The notes beneath the pieces are model-generated. The model worked only from the letters and a program-made list of their open reading frames with translations, was not told the origin of the DNA and searched no databases. Positions 8,804 to 17,144 of a stretch of 64,000 bases of DNA are shown here, piece by piece. Numbering within the stretch: the first letter of the stretch is position 1; each line of letters starts with the position of its first letter. A program made the translations under genes and the position numbers. Source of the stretch: JBNNGK01 sp050268245 (GTDB lineage: Bacteria; Pseudomonadota; Gammaproteobacteria; Enterobacterales; Enterobacteriaceae); the NCBI RefSeq assembly GCF_050268245.1, contig NZ_JBNNGK010000001.1:62001-126000 (forward strand), in the 5' to 3' direction.

Positions 8804-10243
8804 TCAAGTATTCACCGCATTTGTTGCATCTTCTTTACCAGTTTTGTCTGCCGCCGCTTTCGTTTGCTGTGCGTCTTGCTTGGCTAACGTACGGGCCAAC
8901 AATGAAGAATACAAGGGCTTACCGCCGAGGAACTGCGCCACGAGTGTGGCACCCAGACAGGTGATAATCATTGGCAAAATGAGCTGATAATTATCGGTCA
9001 TTTCCAATACCAATACGATACCGGTTAGCGGCGCACGCACCGTGGCGGCAAACAATGCCCCCATGCCAGCGATTGCGAAAGTTCCCGGTTCAATACCGTA
9101 TTGTGGAAACAGATAGCCACTGGCCAGCCCAAAGGCGGTGCCAAATAGCGTCCCCAGTGCAAGCATCGGCGCAAAAATCCCCCCTGGGGCGCCAGAGCCA
9201 AAACACAGTAGGGTGGTCACAATACGTGCAATAAAAATGAACATCAGCATGCCAACGGAGTAATTACCGGCGGCCGCGATGGGGATCAAACCAAAGCCGC
9301 CCCCTGCGGCTTCAGGCTGAATCAAGCCAAGAATACCGCACAGCCCACCCAATAACGCGCCGATAATCAAAATGTTTCGCATCTGGCCGCCGTGAATACG
9401 CGCAAACATATCTTGAGTACGGAAAATTAACCGGTTGAACATGACGCCGACGCCACCAAATACGGCACCGAGCACCAGATACAACCACAGCGTATTGGTC
9501 GGTGCGGAAGACAATTTACCGACCTCGATCACTGAATGTTCACCATTAAAAATCTGAAATACCACCGTCGACATAATGACGCCGATAAACACCGCTTTTA
9601 TCGAGATCAGGTTATAGCGGAACTGCGGGCGCATCTCTTCGATAATGAACAGAATGCCCGCCAGCGGCGCATTAAACGCCGCCGACAACCCGGCCGCGGC
9701 CCCGGTCGCCAAGAGCGAATGACGCGCCTCCGCGCCGCGCAAGCGAAAAATGTCTAATACCATTCGCCCGACGTTACCGCCCATTTGTACGGTCGGCCCT
9801 TCGCGCCCCAAGACCATGCCGGCACCCAACGTTCCCATGCCACCGATAAATTTGACCGGAATAACCCGCCACCAGCGCACTGGCCGCAGTTCCTCTAGCG
9901 CGCCCTCAATTTCAGGAATGCCCGATCCCCCCGCTTCCGGCGCGAATCGGCGTACCAAATAATAGCCCAGTACCGCCAGCGCAGCAGAAAACACAAAGGC
10001 TAACGGCCACACCAAGAGGCTATCATCGGCAACATAAGCCAGAGCAGAAAAACGTTGTTGCTGTACCCAATCCACCGCTTTTTCAAACGCCACGCCCAAC
10101 AAACCAGCCAGCGTGCCGACCAAGGCCGCCATCAACAATATAGCAACCGGCGTTTTATCACGACGCATAAACTGACGTACCGCATCATTGCGCTTGAGGC
10201 GCGGCGTATGCACTAACGGGGACTGTTGTTTTAAATCAGTCAT
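8804..10243 (-). CDS. clcA: H+/Cl- exchange transporter ClcA
   Basis: CLC-family antiporter exchanging two chloride for one proton, used in extreme acid resistance. 479 residues with many hydrophobic helices. Signature motifs: GSGIPEIEG, GREGPTVQ (gating glutamate, Glu148 in E. coli), the internal proton glutamate in LFIIEEMRPQFRY, and GGIFAPMLALG. Sits between erpA and the divergent hemL as in E. coli. Confidence 0.96.
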   Translation of the reverse strand: MTDLKQQSPLVHTPRLKRNDAVRQFMRRDKTPVAILLMAALVGTLAGLLGVAFEKAVDWVQQQRFSALAYVADDSLLVWPLAFVFSAALAVLGYYLVRRFAPEAGGSGIPEIEGALEELRPVRWWRVIPVKFIGGMGTLGAGMVLGREGPTVQMGGNVGRMVLDIFRLRGAEARHSLLATGAAAGLSAAFNAPLAGILFIIEEMRPQFRYNLISIKAVFIGVIMSTVVFQIFNGEHSVIEVGKLSSAPTNTLWLYLVLGAVFGGVGVMFNRLIFRTQDMFARIHGGQMRNILIIGALLGGLCGILGLIQPEAAGGGFGLIPIAAAGNYSVGMLMFIFIARIVTTLLCFGSGAPGGIFAPMLALGTLFGTAFGLASGYLFPQYGIEPGTFAIAGMGALFAATVRAPLTGIVLVLEMTDNYQLILPMIITCLGATLVAQFLGGKPLYSSLLARTLAKQDAQQTKAAADKTGKEDATNAVNT

Positions 10244-10421
10244 AATGGGTTATTCATTATTAGTCAGATAAGTAATACAAATAGCGAAGTGGGCTATTCT
10301 AACGCAGTCCCCGCCTCACCGCCCCCAAAAAGAGGTATCTGGCGGCGATCGTTTCATAACGGCGCGCACTTCTCTAGAATAGCCGGTCAAAACCTTTCAA
10401 TGAATTTCCAGGAGCCGATTT

Positions 10422-11711
10422 ATGAGCTTACACAGCAAGTCCGAAAGTTTGTATGCCCAGGCGCAACAGTTGATCCCAGGCGGGGTTAACTCTCCGGTAC
10501 GTGCCTTCACCGGCGTAGGCGGTGTACCGCTATTTATCGAACGTGCTGACGGCGCTTACCTGTATGATGCAGATGGCAAAGCCTATATCGATTACGTCGG
10601 TTCTTGGGGGCCAATGGTTCTGGGCCACAATCACCCGGCCATCCGCAACGCGGTTATCGAAGCCGCCGAACGTGGCCTGAGCTTCGGTGCCCCCACAGAA
10701 ATGGAAGTGAAAATGGCGGCGCTGGTGACAGAACTGGTGCCAACCATGGATATGGTGCGTATGGTGAATTCTGGCACCGAAGCCACGATGAGCGCGATCC
10801 GGCTGGCTCGTGGCTATACCCAGCGCGATAAAATCATTAAGTTCGAAGGGTGCTATCACGGGCATGCCGACTGCTTGTTAGTAAAAGCCGGCTCCGGCGC
10901 GTTGACGCTCGGCCAACCGAATTCACCGGGTGTACCGGCAGACTTCGCTAAGCATACCCTCACCTGCACCTATAACGATCTGGCTTCCGTACGCAGTGCG
11001 TTCGAGCAATATCCATCAGAAATCGCCTGTATTATCGTTGAGCCGGTCGCGGGCAACATGAATTGTATTCCGCCACTGCCTGAGTTCCTGCCTGGCCTGC
11101 GCGCACTGTGTGATGAGTTCGGCGCATTGCTGATTATCGACGAAGTCATGACCGGTTTTCGCGTCGCACTGGCGGGGGCACAAGCGTATTACCACGTAGA
11201 GCCCGATCTGACCTGTTTGGGCAAGATTATCGGCGGCGGCATGCCGGTAGGCGCATTTGGTGGTCGTCGCGAAGTGATGGCAGCGTTAGCACCAACCGGT
11301 CCGGTTTATCAGGCTGGAACCTTGTCCGGTAACCCTATCGCTATGGCGGCGGGCTTTGCTTGCTTAAGTGAAGTGGCCCAACCCGGCGTCCATCAAACGC
11401 TGACCGAACTGACCGCCATGCTGGCGGAAGGCTTGCAGCACGCTGCCAAGGAAGAAAATATTGCGCTAGTGGTCAACAACGTTGGCGGCATGTTTGGTCT
11501 GTTCTTCACCGAGGCAGAATCCGTCACCTGTTACCAGGACGTCATGCAGTGTGATGTTGAACGCTTCAAGCGTTTCTTCCACCTGATGTTGGAAGAAGGC
11601 GTTTATCTGGCACCGTCGGCTTTCGAGGCGGGCTTTATGTCGGTCGCGCACAGCAAGGAAGATATCCAACGCACTATCGATGCAGCACGCCGTTGTTTCG
11701 CTAAGCTGTAA
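10422..11711 (+). CDS. hemL: Glutamate-1-semialdehyde 2,1-aminomutase
   Basis: PLP enzyme converting glutamate-1-semialdehyde to 5-aminolevulinate, the first committed tetrapyrrole precursor in the C5 pathway. 429 residues, complete. The PLP lysine lies in CLGKIIGGGMPVGA, and the cofactor-binding Asp in LLIIDEVMTGFRV. A Shine-Dalgarno AGGAG precedes the ATG. The C-terminus (DAARRCFAKL) matches the family, so the unusual downstream junction with ampE has not truncated it. Confidence 0.97.
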   Translation: MSLHSKSESLYAQAQQLIPGGVNSPVRAFTGVGGVPLFIERADGAYLYDADGKAYIDYVGSWGPMVLGHNHPAIRNAVIEAAERGLSFGAPTEMEVKMAALVTELVPTMDMVRMVNSGTEATMSAIRLARGYTQRDKIIKFEGCYHGHADCLLVKAGSGALTLGQPNSPGVPADFAKHTLTCTYNDLASVRSAFEQYPSEIACIIVEPVAGNMNCIPPLPEFLPGLRALCDEFGALLIIDEVMTGFRVALAGAQAYYHVEPDLTCLGKIIGGGMPVGAFGGRREVMAALAPTGPVYQAGTLSGNPIAMAAGFACLSEVAQPGVHQTLTELTAMLAEGLQHAAKEENIALVVNNVGGMFGLFFTEAESVTCYQDVMQCDVERFKRFFHLMLEEGVYLAPSAFEAGFMSVAHSKEDIQRTIDAARRCFAKL

Positions 11712-11870
11712 CCGTTAAACGGATAAAATAAACCGAGCGGTGCGGGTGATTTCAGCCGTGAGCAACGCGTCATAATATGAATGCGTTGCCAACCCTGAGC
11801 CGATCTCACCCACTCACCTCGTAGGGTACCGCGCCCGCGGTTAGCGTGAGTCGAACGGGCACCTATTTGC
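11712..11870. other. hemL/ampE junction, no gene
   Basis: Spacer of about 160 bases between two convergent genes that are far apart in E. coli (hemL faces fhuB there; ampE is followed by aroP). It holds an inverted repeat GCAACGC-N14-GCGTTGC (11762-11789) and a GC-rich stretch near 11830-11860 (GCCCG ... CGGGC). No insertion sequence ends, tRNA or remnant reading frame could be recognised. Confidence 0.5.
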
Positions 11871-12725
11871 TTACATCAACGTGCCATAAATGGTGAGCAA
11901 TGCCACCACCACCACCACGATCATGGTGACCTTACGCGCCAGTGAAACCGCCGCTCGCGGCGTTTGGATCGGATCATTATGCGGCTCGCGAGCCAAAGAA
12001 AATTGAGCCAGACGCGTGAGTACCTGATATTGCGACGTATGGCTATCCCCCAACGAAGCAAACCATGCCGGGAGCGCTTTTTCTCCGTGGCCAATCAATG
12101 CATAAGCCACTCCCACCAGCCGTACCGGGATCCAATCAAGCCAGTGCAATAAATTATCAATACCAGACTGAGAACGTTCTAGCGGTGTATTGTGGCGAGC
12201 CAACCACGTTTGATAAGCACGGAGGAAGGCATACCCTACCAGTGCAATCGGCCCATAAGGCCCGCACACCACCAACCAAAACAGCGGCGCCAGATAATAG
12301 CGATAGTTAATCCATAACAACGCATTCTGTAATTCACGTAAGCGCTCAACTTGACTGCAATCAACCGGCAAACCATGAATCAATGCCAATTCATCGGCCA
12401 TCAGATCGCTCGCATGCGCATCGCCCTGCCGTGCTGCTTTTAAATAAGCCCGATAGTGTTTACGCTTAATGCCAGCGCCGATACATAACAAACCGACAGC
12501 AATCCACAGCACCAATACTACGACGCCAAACAAAACCCCTTGCGCCAGCCATAAAATACCCCAGACGATCGCCATCCAGCCCAGCGCCAAAACCAGTGTT
12601 TGCAGCAACGAGAAACGGTGAAGCCGTTCGAACACGACCTCAAGACGATGATCCAACTGCCAATGCTCGCCTAATTTGAACAAGCGTTCCCATGCCAGAA
12701 CCAATAACAGCGTAAACAACGTCAT
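11871..12725 (-). CDS. ampE: Membrane protein AmpE (beta-lactamase induction locus)
   Basis: Inner-membrane protein of unclear mechanism, classically encoded with AmpD in the ampDE operon; proposed as a sensory or signalling component. The start MTLFTLLLVLAWERLFKLGEHWQLDHR matches E. coli over many residues and gives 284 residues, the family length. Shine-Dalgarno AGAGGGG lies just upstream. The open frame extends to 12896 but the extra 57 residues have no family support. Unusually, ampD is not found upstream. Confidence 0.93.
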   Translation of the reverse strand: MTLFTLLLVLAWERLFKLGEHWQLDHRLEVVFERLHRFSLLQTLVLALGWMAIVWGILWLAQGVLFGVVVLVLWIAVGLLCIGAGIKRKHYRAYLKAARQGDAHASDLMADELALIHGLPVDCSQVERLRELQNALLWINYRYYLAPLFWLVVCGPYGPIALVGYAFLRAYQTWLARHNTPLERSQSGIDNLLHWLDWIPVRLVGVAYALIGHGEKALPAWFASLGDSHTSQYQVLTRLAQFSLAREPHNDPIQTPRAAVSLARKVTMIVVVVVALLTIYGTLM

Positions 12726-12935
12726 TAACTTTGCCCCTCTCTTGGTATCACGACGCCCGGCTAAAAGCCTAGGCGATAGGGTGCTGCGCCACACGCACCA
12801 GATAATTTTTAGCAAAAAATGGATAATACCTGATTCAAATTTCAGTAACCGTGGCCTACGCTGTAGGTGGTACTTATCTTTGCAACAGAGTAGCATGTTT
12901 CAACTACTTCCTTAGTTCCCTTTTCGGAGTCATCT
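12726..12935. other. ampE-nadC intergenic region lacking ampD
   Basis: In E. coli ampD (about 183 codons) lies between ampE and the divergent nadC. Only 210 bases are present here, and no AmpD signature (for instance the C-terminal KTDPGPAFDW motif) could be read in any minus-strand frame. A TATTAT hexamer around 12823 on the minus strand might serve as a -10 for ampE. The region probably carries the nadC and ampE promoters. Confidence 0.6.
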
Positions 12936-13826
12936 ATGCCGACACGTCGCTATAATGCAGACAGCCGCCGCGCCGAGCTTCTTGAACGAATTGAACACGA
13001 TATCCCTTACACCGTCGCTCAGGCGCTACAGGAAGACTTGGGCGGTGAAATTAATGCTGAACGTGATATTACGGCACAGTTACTTCCGGCGGATACTCAA
13101 GCCTATGCCACCGTCATCACCCGTGAAGCCGGTGTATTTTGTGGACAGCGTTGGTTAAATGAAGTCTTCATTCAGTTAGGCAACCAGATCCAGGTGGAAT
13201 GGCAAGTAGCCGATGGTGATCTTGTGGTGCCCAATCAACCATTGTGTCATCTGAGCGGTTCGGCGCGTATCCTGCTGACCGGTGAGCGCACGGCACTCAA
13301 TTTCGTGCAAACGTTGTCCGGTGTTGCCAGCGAAGTTCATCGCTATGTCGCGCTGTTGGAAGGCACGCAAACCCGCCTGCTCGACACGCGAAAAACGTTA
13401 CCCGGTTTACGCACCGCACTAAAATATGCGGTCTTGTGCGGTGGCGGTTGCAACCATCGCCTGGGTCTGTCCGACGCATTTCTGATTAAGGAAAACCACA
13501 TTATCGCTTCCGGCTCAATCAAAAATGCGGTGGAAAAGGCCTTCTGGCTGCATGCTGACGTGCCGGTGGAAGTTGAAGTCGAATCGCTGGACGAATTGCA
13601 GCAGGCGCTGGATGCCGGTGCCGATATTGTGATGCTGGATAACTTCAGCGTGGACATGATGCGTCAGGCGGTAGCGCTCACCCAAGGACGCGCTCAACTG
13701 GAGGTGTCAGGCAACGTCACCCACGAAACACTGCGCGAATATGCAGAAACTGGCGTGGACTACATTTCGGTTGGCGCATTGACCAAACACGTCACAGCGC
13801 TCGACTTGTCCATGCGCTTTAAATAA
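12936..13826 (+). CDS. nadC: Quinolinate phosphoribosyltransferase (decarboxylating)
   Basis: Makes nicotinate mononucleotide from quinolinate and PRPP in de novo NAD synthesis. 296 residues, matching the family. Conserved stretches visible: RTALNFVQTLSGVAS, the phosphate-binding TRKTLPGLR, the GGGCNHRLGLSDAFLIKENH-type motif around residues 168-188, and the C-terminal GNVTHETL / GVDYISVGALT. Shine-Dalgarno-like CGGAG precedes the ATG. Followed by the pilin gene ppdD, as in E. coli. Confidence 0.97.
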   Translation: MPTRRYNADSRRAELLERIEHDIPYTVAQALQEDLGGEINAERDITAQLLPADTQAYATVITREAGVFCGQRWLNEVFIQLGNQIQVEWQVADGDLVVPNQPLCHLSGSARILLTGERTALNFVQTLSGVASEVHRYVALLEGTQTRLLDTRKTLPGLRTALKYAVLCGGGCNHRLGLSDAFLIKENHIIASGSIKNAVEKAFWLHADVPVEVEVESLDELQQALDAGADIVMLDNFSVDMMRQAVALTQGRAQLEVSGNVTHETLREYAETGVDYISVGALTKHVTALDLSMRFK

Positions 13827-13839
13827 TCGCCGTATTTAT

Positions 13840-13865
13840 CGCCTTCCTTGCCTTTCAGGAAGGCG
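13840..13865 (+). terminator. Probable hairpin terminator after nadC
   Basis: Stem CGCCTTCCT / AGGAAGGCG with an 8-base loop, starting 13 bases after the nadC stop. The following bases are not a strong T-tract, so termination is likely but not certain. Confidence 0.5.
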
Positions 13866-13880
13866 TTAGCCAAATCCTAC

Positions 13881-13902
13881 TATTGCGAAGCATGCCGCAT
13901 CT
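13881..13902 (+). promoter_or_regulatory. CRP-S (Sxy-dependent CRP) like site upstream of ppdD
   Basis: The core TGCGA-N6-CCGCA differs by one base from the CRP-S core TGCGA-N6-TCGCA used by Sxy/TfoX-dependent competence promoters in gamma-proteobacteria. It lies about 135 bases upstream of ppdD, a known member of that regulon in E. coli. The promoter elements themselves could not be fixed. Confidence 0.55.
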
Positions 13903-14028
13903 CTCCGCAACGCGACTGCAATAACGCGCGTTGTTATGAAAACGCTACGCAATTCAGCCAACTCCCGCTCGCCAATTTTTCTCGCCCGCTTTACCGTTGC
14001 CACCTCACTCACAGGGAGGAAGCAACAT

Positions 14029-14466
14029 ATGGACACACAACGTGGTTTTACCTTGATCGAGCTGATGGTGGTGATCGCTATCATCGCCATACTCAGCGCC
14101 ATTGGCATTCCCGCCTATCAACGCTATATCCAAAAAGCAGCCATGACTGACATGCTGCAAGCGATGACGCCTTATAAAATGGCCGTCGAACTCTGCGTGT
14201 TAGATAACGGCGGCCCAAGCGGGTGTAACGCTGGCAGTAAAGGTATTCCTGAGGGCACAACCTCACGCTATGTCAGTAGCATCAGCGTTGCCCTAGGTGT
14301 GATTAGCCTTACCGGGAGCCAAACGCTGCAAGGACTCACCGTCGCACTCACACCAACGCAGGATAGCTCCGGTTTATCACGTTGGACACGCTCATGCACC
14401 AGTGACAACAAGGCGCTACAGGAAACCTGCCAAGAAGTCTTCCGCTTTGACGATGTGGCGGAGTAA
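14029..14466 (+). CDS. ppdD: Type IV prepilin PpdD
   Basis: Major pilin subunit of the enterobacterial type IV pilus (DNA uptake/adhesion apparatus). A short leader MDTQRG ends at the prepilin peptidase site, followed by the canonical methylated Phe and hydrophobic stem (FTLIELMVVIAIIAILSAIG) with the conserved Glu at mature position 5. 145 residues, with four later cysteines able to form disulfides. Start chosen for the leader and a strong AGGGAGG Shine-Dalgarno; a longer frame from 13936 lacks both. First gene of ppdD-hofB-hofC. Confidence 0.95.
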   Translation: MDTQRGFTLIELMVVIAIIAILSAIGIPAYQRYIQKAAMTDMLQAMTPYKMAVELCVLDNGGPSGCNAGSKGIPEGTTSRYVSSISVALGVISLTGSQTLQGLTVALTPTQDSSGLSRWTRSCTSDNKALQETCQEVFRFDDVAE

Positions 14467-14471
14467 TCGCT

Positions 14472-15908
14472 ATGACCATGGAAATCAGTGATGAGATCCA
14501 TGCTTTGTGCCAGCGCTATCAGGCGCTGGCGCTCAGCCAGGATGATGAACGGTTAACCATTGCCTTAAATGGCGAAGCCTCCACGTTATTGTTGCAAGCG
14601 CTACGTTTTGCCACCGGCAAAAATATCGTCATTGAGCAATGGCCTCTGGCGCGGCTAGAACAAGCGCATAACCAGCGGCAAACCTCAGCGCTACCGACAG
14701 AACAGGCCTTATCCGAGGACACTGCGCCGTCATTGAATGATGACAGCGAGGCGCCCGTTGTCCGTTTTATCAATCACGCGTTGCGCACCGCGATTCAACG
14801 CCGCGCCTCTGATGTTCATGTCGAACCCTATCAACATCAGTTGCGCATTCGTCTGCGGATCGACGGCGTTTTACAGGCTGTCGCTTCACCGCCGTTTGCT
14901 CTGGCCCGTCGGGTGATCGCGCGTCTCAAAATTATGGGGCAGTTAGACATCGCCGAACGCCGTCTGCCGCAAGATGGTCAGCTTAGCGTCCAACTCGATG
15001 ACGCCCATTATTCAATGCGCATCGCCACGCTCCCGACGCTACATGGTGAAAAAGTGGTGTTACGGATCCTGCAAACCGATCGCCAAGAACTGCCGCTGGA
15101 ACAGTTGGGCATGAGCCCAACCGATCGCGGTCTGTTTGCTGGTGCGCTGGCTAATCCGCAGGGCATGATTTTGGTCACAGGCCCTACCGGCAGCGGTAAA
15201 ACTGTCACATTATACAGTGGCCTACGCCAGTTAAATGATGAACAAAGCAACTTATGCAGCGTCGAAGATCCGATCGAGATACCGGTATTTGGCGTGAATC
15301 AAACCCAGATCAACGCGAAAACCGATCTCGATTTCGCACGTGTACTCCGCGCACTACTACGACAAGATCCCGACGTGATCATGATCGGGGAGATCCGCGA
15401 TAAAGAAACGGCCGAGATCGCCGTCAAGGCGGCGCAAACCGGCCATCTGGTGCTCTCTACTTTGCATACCAACTCCACCAGCGAAACGTTAACACGGTTG
15501 ACCAACATGGGCATTCCCGGCTACTTGCTGGCTTCAAGCCTGAAGCTAGTCATTGCCCAGCGATTGGTTCGCCGCCTGTGTATACACTGCCGCTATCCGC
15601 AAACAGAACGGTTGCATTTTCCACCATCACTTTGGCCTGAGCCACTCACGCCCTGGCGTGCCGAAGGATGCGAACATTGTTTTGGCGGCTACTACGGCCG
15701 TATCGGTATTTATGAATTACTGCGCATCACCCCTGAGGTTCAGCAGGGTTTACTGCAAAATATGGCCGCCAGTCAACTGGCCGACATTGCCCAACGTCAG
15801 GGTCAGGTGTCATTGTTGCAAGCTGGGCTCACGTTGGTCACACAAGGGATTACGTCACTGGAAGAGGTATACCGCGTGATCGGCAATGATGCTGAGACTC
15901 AGGCATGA
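14472..15908 (+). CDS. hofB: Type IV pilus assembly ATPase HofB (PilB/GspE family)
   Basis: Cytoplasmic ATPase powering pilus polymerisation. 478 residues. Walker A GPTGSGKT (about residues 234-241), Asp box in NLCSVEDPIEI, Walker B PDVIMIGEIRD, His box GHLVLSTLHTNS, and a tetracysteine zinc site (CIHC ... CEHC) about 50 residues apart near the C-terminus. All motifs intact, so the enzyme looks active. Five bases after ppdD; its stop overlaps the hofC start (ATGA). Confidence 0.94.
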   Translation: MTMEISDEIHALCQRYQALALSQDDERLTIALNGEASTLLLQALRFATGKNIVIEQWPLARLEQAHNQRQTSALPTEQALSEDTAPSLNDDSEAPVVRFINHALRTAIQRRASDVHVEPYQHQLRIRLRIDGVLQAVASPPFALARRVIARLKIMGQLDIAERRLPQDGQLSVQLDDAHYSMRIATLPTLHGEKVVLRILQTDRQELPLEQLGMSPTDRGLFAGALANPQGMILVTGPTGSGKTVTLYSGLRQLNDEQSNLCSVEDPIEIPVFGVNQTQINAKTDLDFARVLRALLRQDPDVIMIGEIRDKETAEIAVKAAQTGHLVLSTLHTNSTSETLTRLTNMGIPGYLLASSLKLVIAQRLVRRLCIHCRYPQTERLHFPPSLWPEPLTPWRAEGCEHCFGGYYGRIGIYELLRITPEVQQGLLQNMAASQLADIAQRQGQVSLLQAGLTLVTQGITSLEEVYRVIGNDAETQA

Positions 15909-17104
15909 AAACCCGGCGTCTGTATTTATGGCAGGCAATTGATTCCGGAGGCCAGATACGCACCGGCGAAGCCTTGGCCGCAGGCAAAGATCGGGTTTAT
16001 CAGCTATTGATTGAACAAGATTTGCAGCCTTATCGCATTGGTAACGGCAAATCAATCGCTGCAAATCAGTGGCGTGGAGAACCGTTGATCTTGTTCACTC
16101 GGCAACTAGCAACGCTACTGCAAGCAGGCCTTCCGCTGGTGAACACCTTACAGTTACTGGCACAGGAGCATCAATCTGCCGCATGGCGCTGCCTGCTGTT
16201 GGAAATCGGGACTAAAGTGGCACAAGGTCAGCCACTTTCCGAAGTAACGGAAGACTATCCTTACATTTTCCCATTAATATATCGGCAGTTAATCGCCATC
16301 GGTGAATTAACTGGCAACCTCGATAACTGCTGTCTCCAATTAGCGCAACAGCAAGAGCAGCAGCAACAGTTGCAGAAGAAAGTTGTTAAAGCCTTACGTT
16401 ATCCTCTGTTTATCTGCGCAGTCGCGCTGCTGGTCAGTATCTTAATGTTAGTCATGGTGCTGCCAGAATTCGCCAAAGTTTATCAGTCATTTGACGCGCC
16501 GTTGCCTGGATTCACCCAAGGATTACTAACGCTATCGTCTTGGCTCATCTCCGCTGGTCCTTATCTCCTTTTCGCTATTACTGCCTCCGCGATTAGCTAC
16601 TACCGCTATCTTCATCCCTTGGCCTTATGGCAACGCAGGGAGCAGCGTATTCTGCTGAAACTGCCGCTGATCGCACAACTGGTAAAAGGCGGCTGTCTAA
16701 GCCAAATATTCCGTATATTGACCATGACGCAGCAGGCTGGCCTGACGCTGGTGGAAGGACTGAATGCAGCAGTGCTATCAGTAGACAACCTGTTTTTTCG
16801 GCAGGCACTAGAAAGCATCCAGCAGCAGTTGACGCAGGGGCAACCTTTTCATCGTGCGTTAGGTGAACAACCGCTGTTTCCCTCATTGTGTCAGCAATTG
16901 ATACGCGTCGGGGAGGAGTCAGGTACCCTAGATACGCTATTGGGGAAACTGGCGCAGTGGCATGAGCAACAAACGCATGAGTTAGCCGATACGTTGGCAC
17001 AAACGCTTGAGCCTATTTTAATGCTGGTGATCGGTGGCATTGTTGGTGGACTGGTGATCGCCATGTATCTGCCGATCTTCCAATTAGGGAGCGTGCTGGG
17101 ATGA
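15905..17104 (+). CDS. hofC: Type IV pilus inner-membrane platform protein HofC (PilC/GspF family)
   Basis: Polytopic membrane platform of the pilus assembly machine. 399 residues with two GspF domains (about 60-185 and 265-390); hydrophobic segments near 165-185, 205-225 and 370-390. Conserved LFTRQLATLLQAGLPL and RVGEESGTL-type stretches are visible. Overlaps hofB by four bases, implying coupled translation. No prepilin peptidase gene is adjacent. Confidence 0.92.
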   Translation: MKTRRLYLWQAIDSGGQIRTGEALAAGKDRVYQLLIEQDLQPYRIGNGKSIAANQWRGEPLILFTRQLATLLQAGLPLVNTLQLLAQEHQSAAWRCLLLEIGTKVAQGQPLSEVTEDYPYIFPLIYRQLIAIGELTGNLDNCCLQLAQQQEQQQQLQKKVVKALRYPLFICAVALLVSILMLVMVLPEFAKVYQSFDAPLPGFTQGLLTLSSWLISAGPYLLFAITASAISYYRYLHPLALWQRREQRILLKLPLIAQLVKGGCLSQIFRILTMTQQAGLTLVEGLNAAVLSVDNLFFRQALESIQQQLTQGQPFHRALGEQPLFPSLCQQLIRVGEESGTLDTLLGKLAQWHEQQTHELADTLAQTLEPILMLVIGGIVGGLVIAMYLPIFQLGSVLG

Positions 17105-17114
17105 ACAATAACTC

Positions 17115-17130
17115 CCCCGCCGCAGCGGGG
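17115..17130 (-). terminator. Hairpin between hofC and guaC
   Basis: Perfect 6-bp GC stem with a 4-base loop (CCCCGC-CGCA-GCGGGG on the plus strand). It lies 15 bases past the guaC stop on the minus strand, followed by a weakly T-rich stretch; it may end both convergent transcripts. Confidence 0.45.
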
Positions 17131-17144
17131 AAGATTAACGGCGA

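Noticed and set aside
12726..12896. N-terminal extension of ampE, considered as an ampD remnant or fusion
   Set aside because: The 57 extra residues match neither AmpD nor AmpE, and a good Shine-Dalgarno precedes the shorter conserved start.
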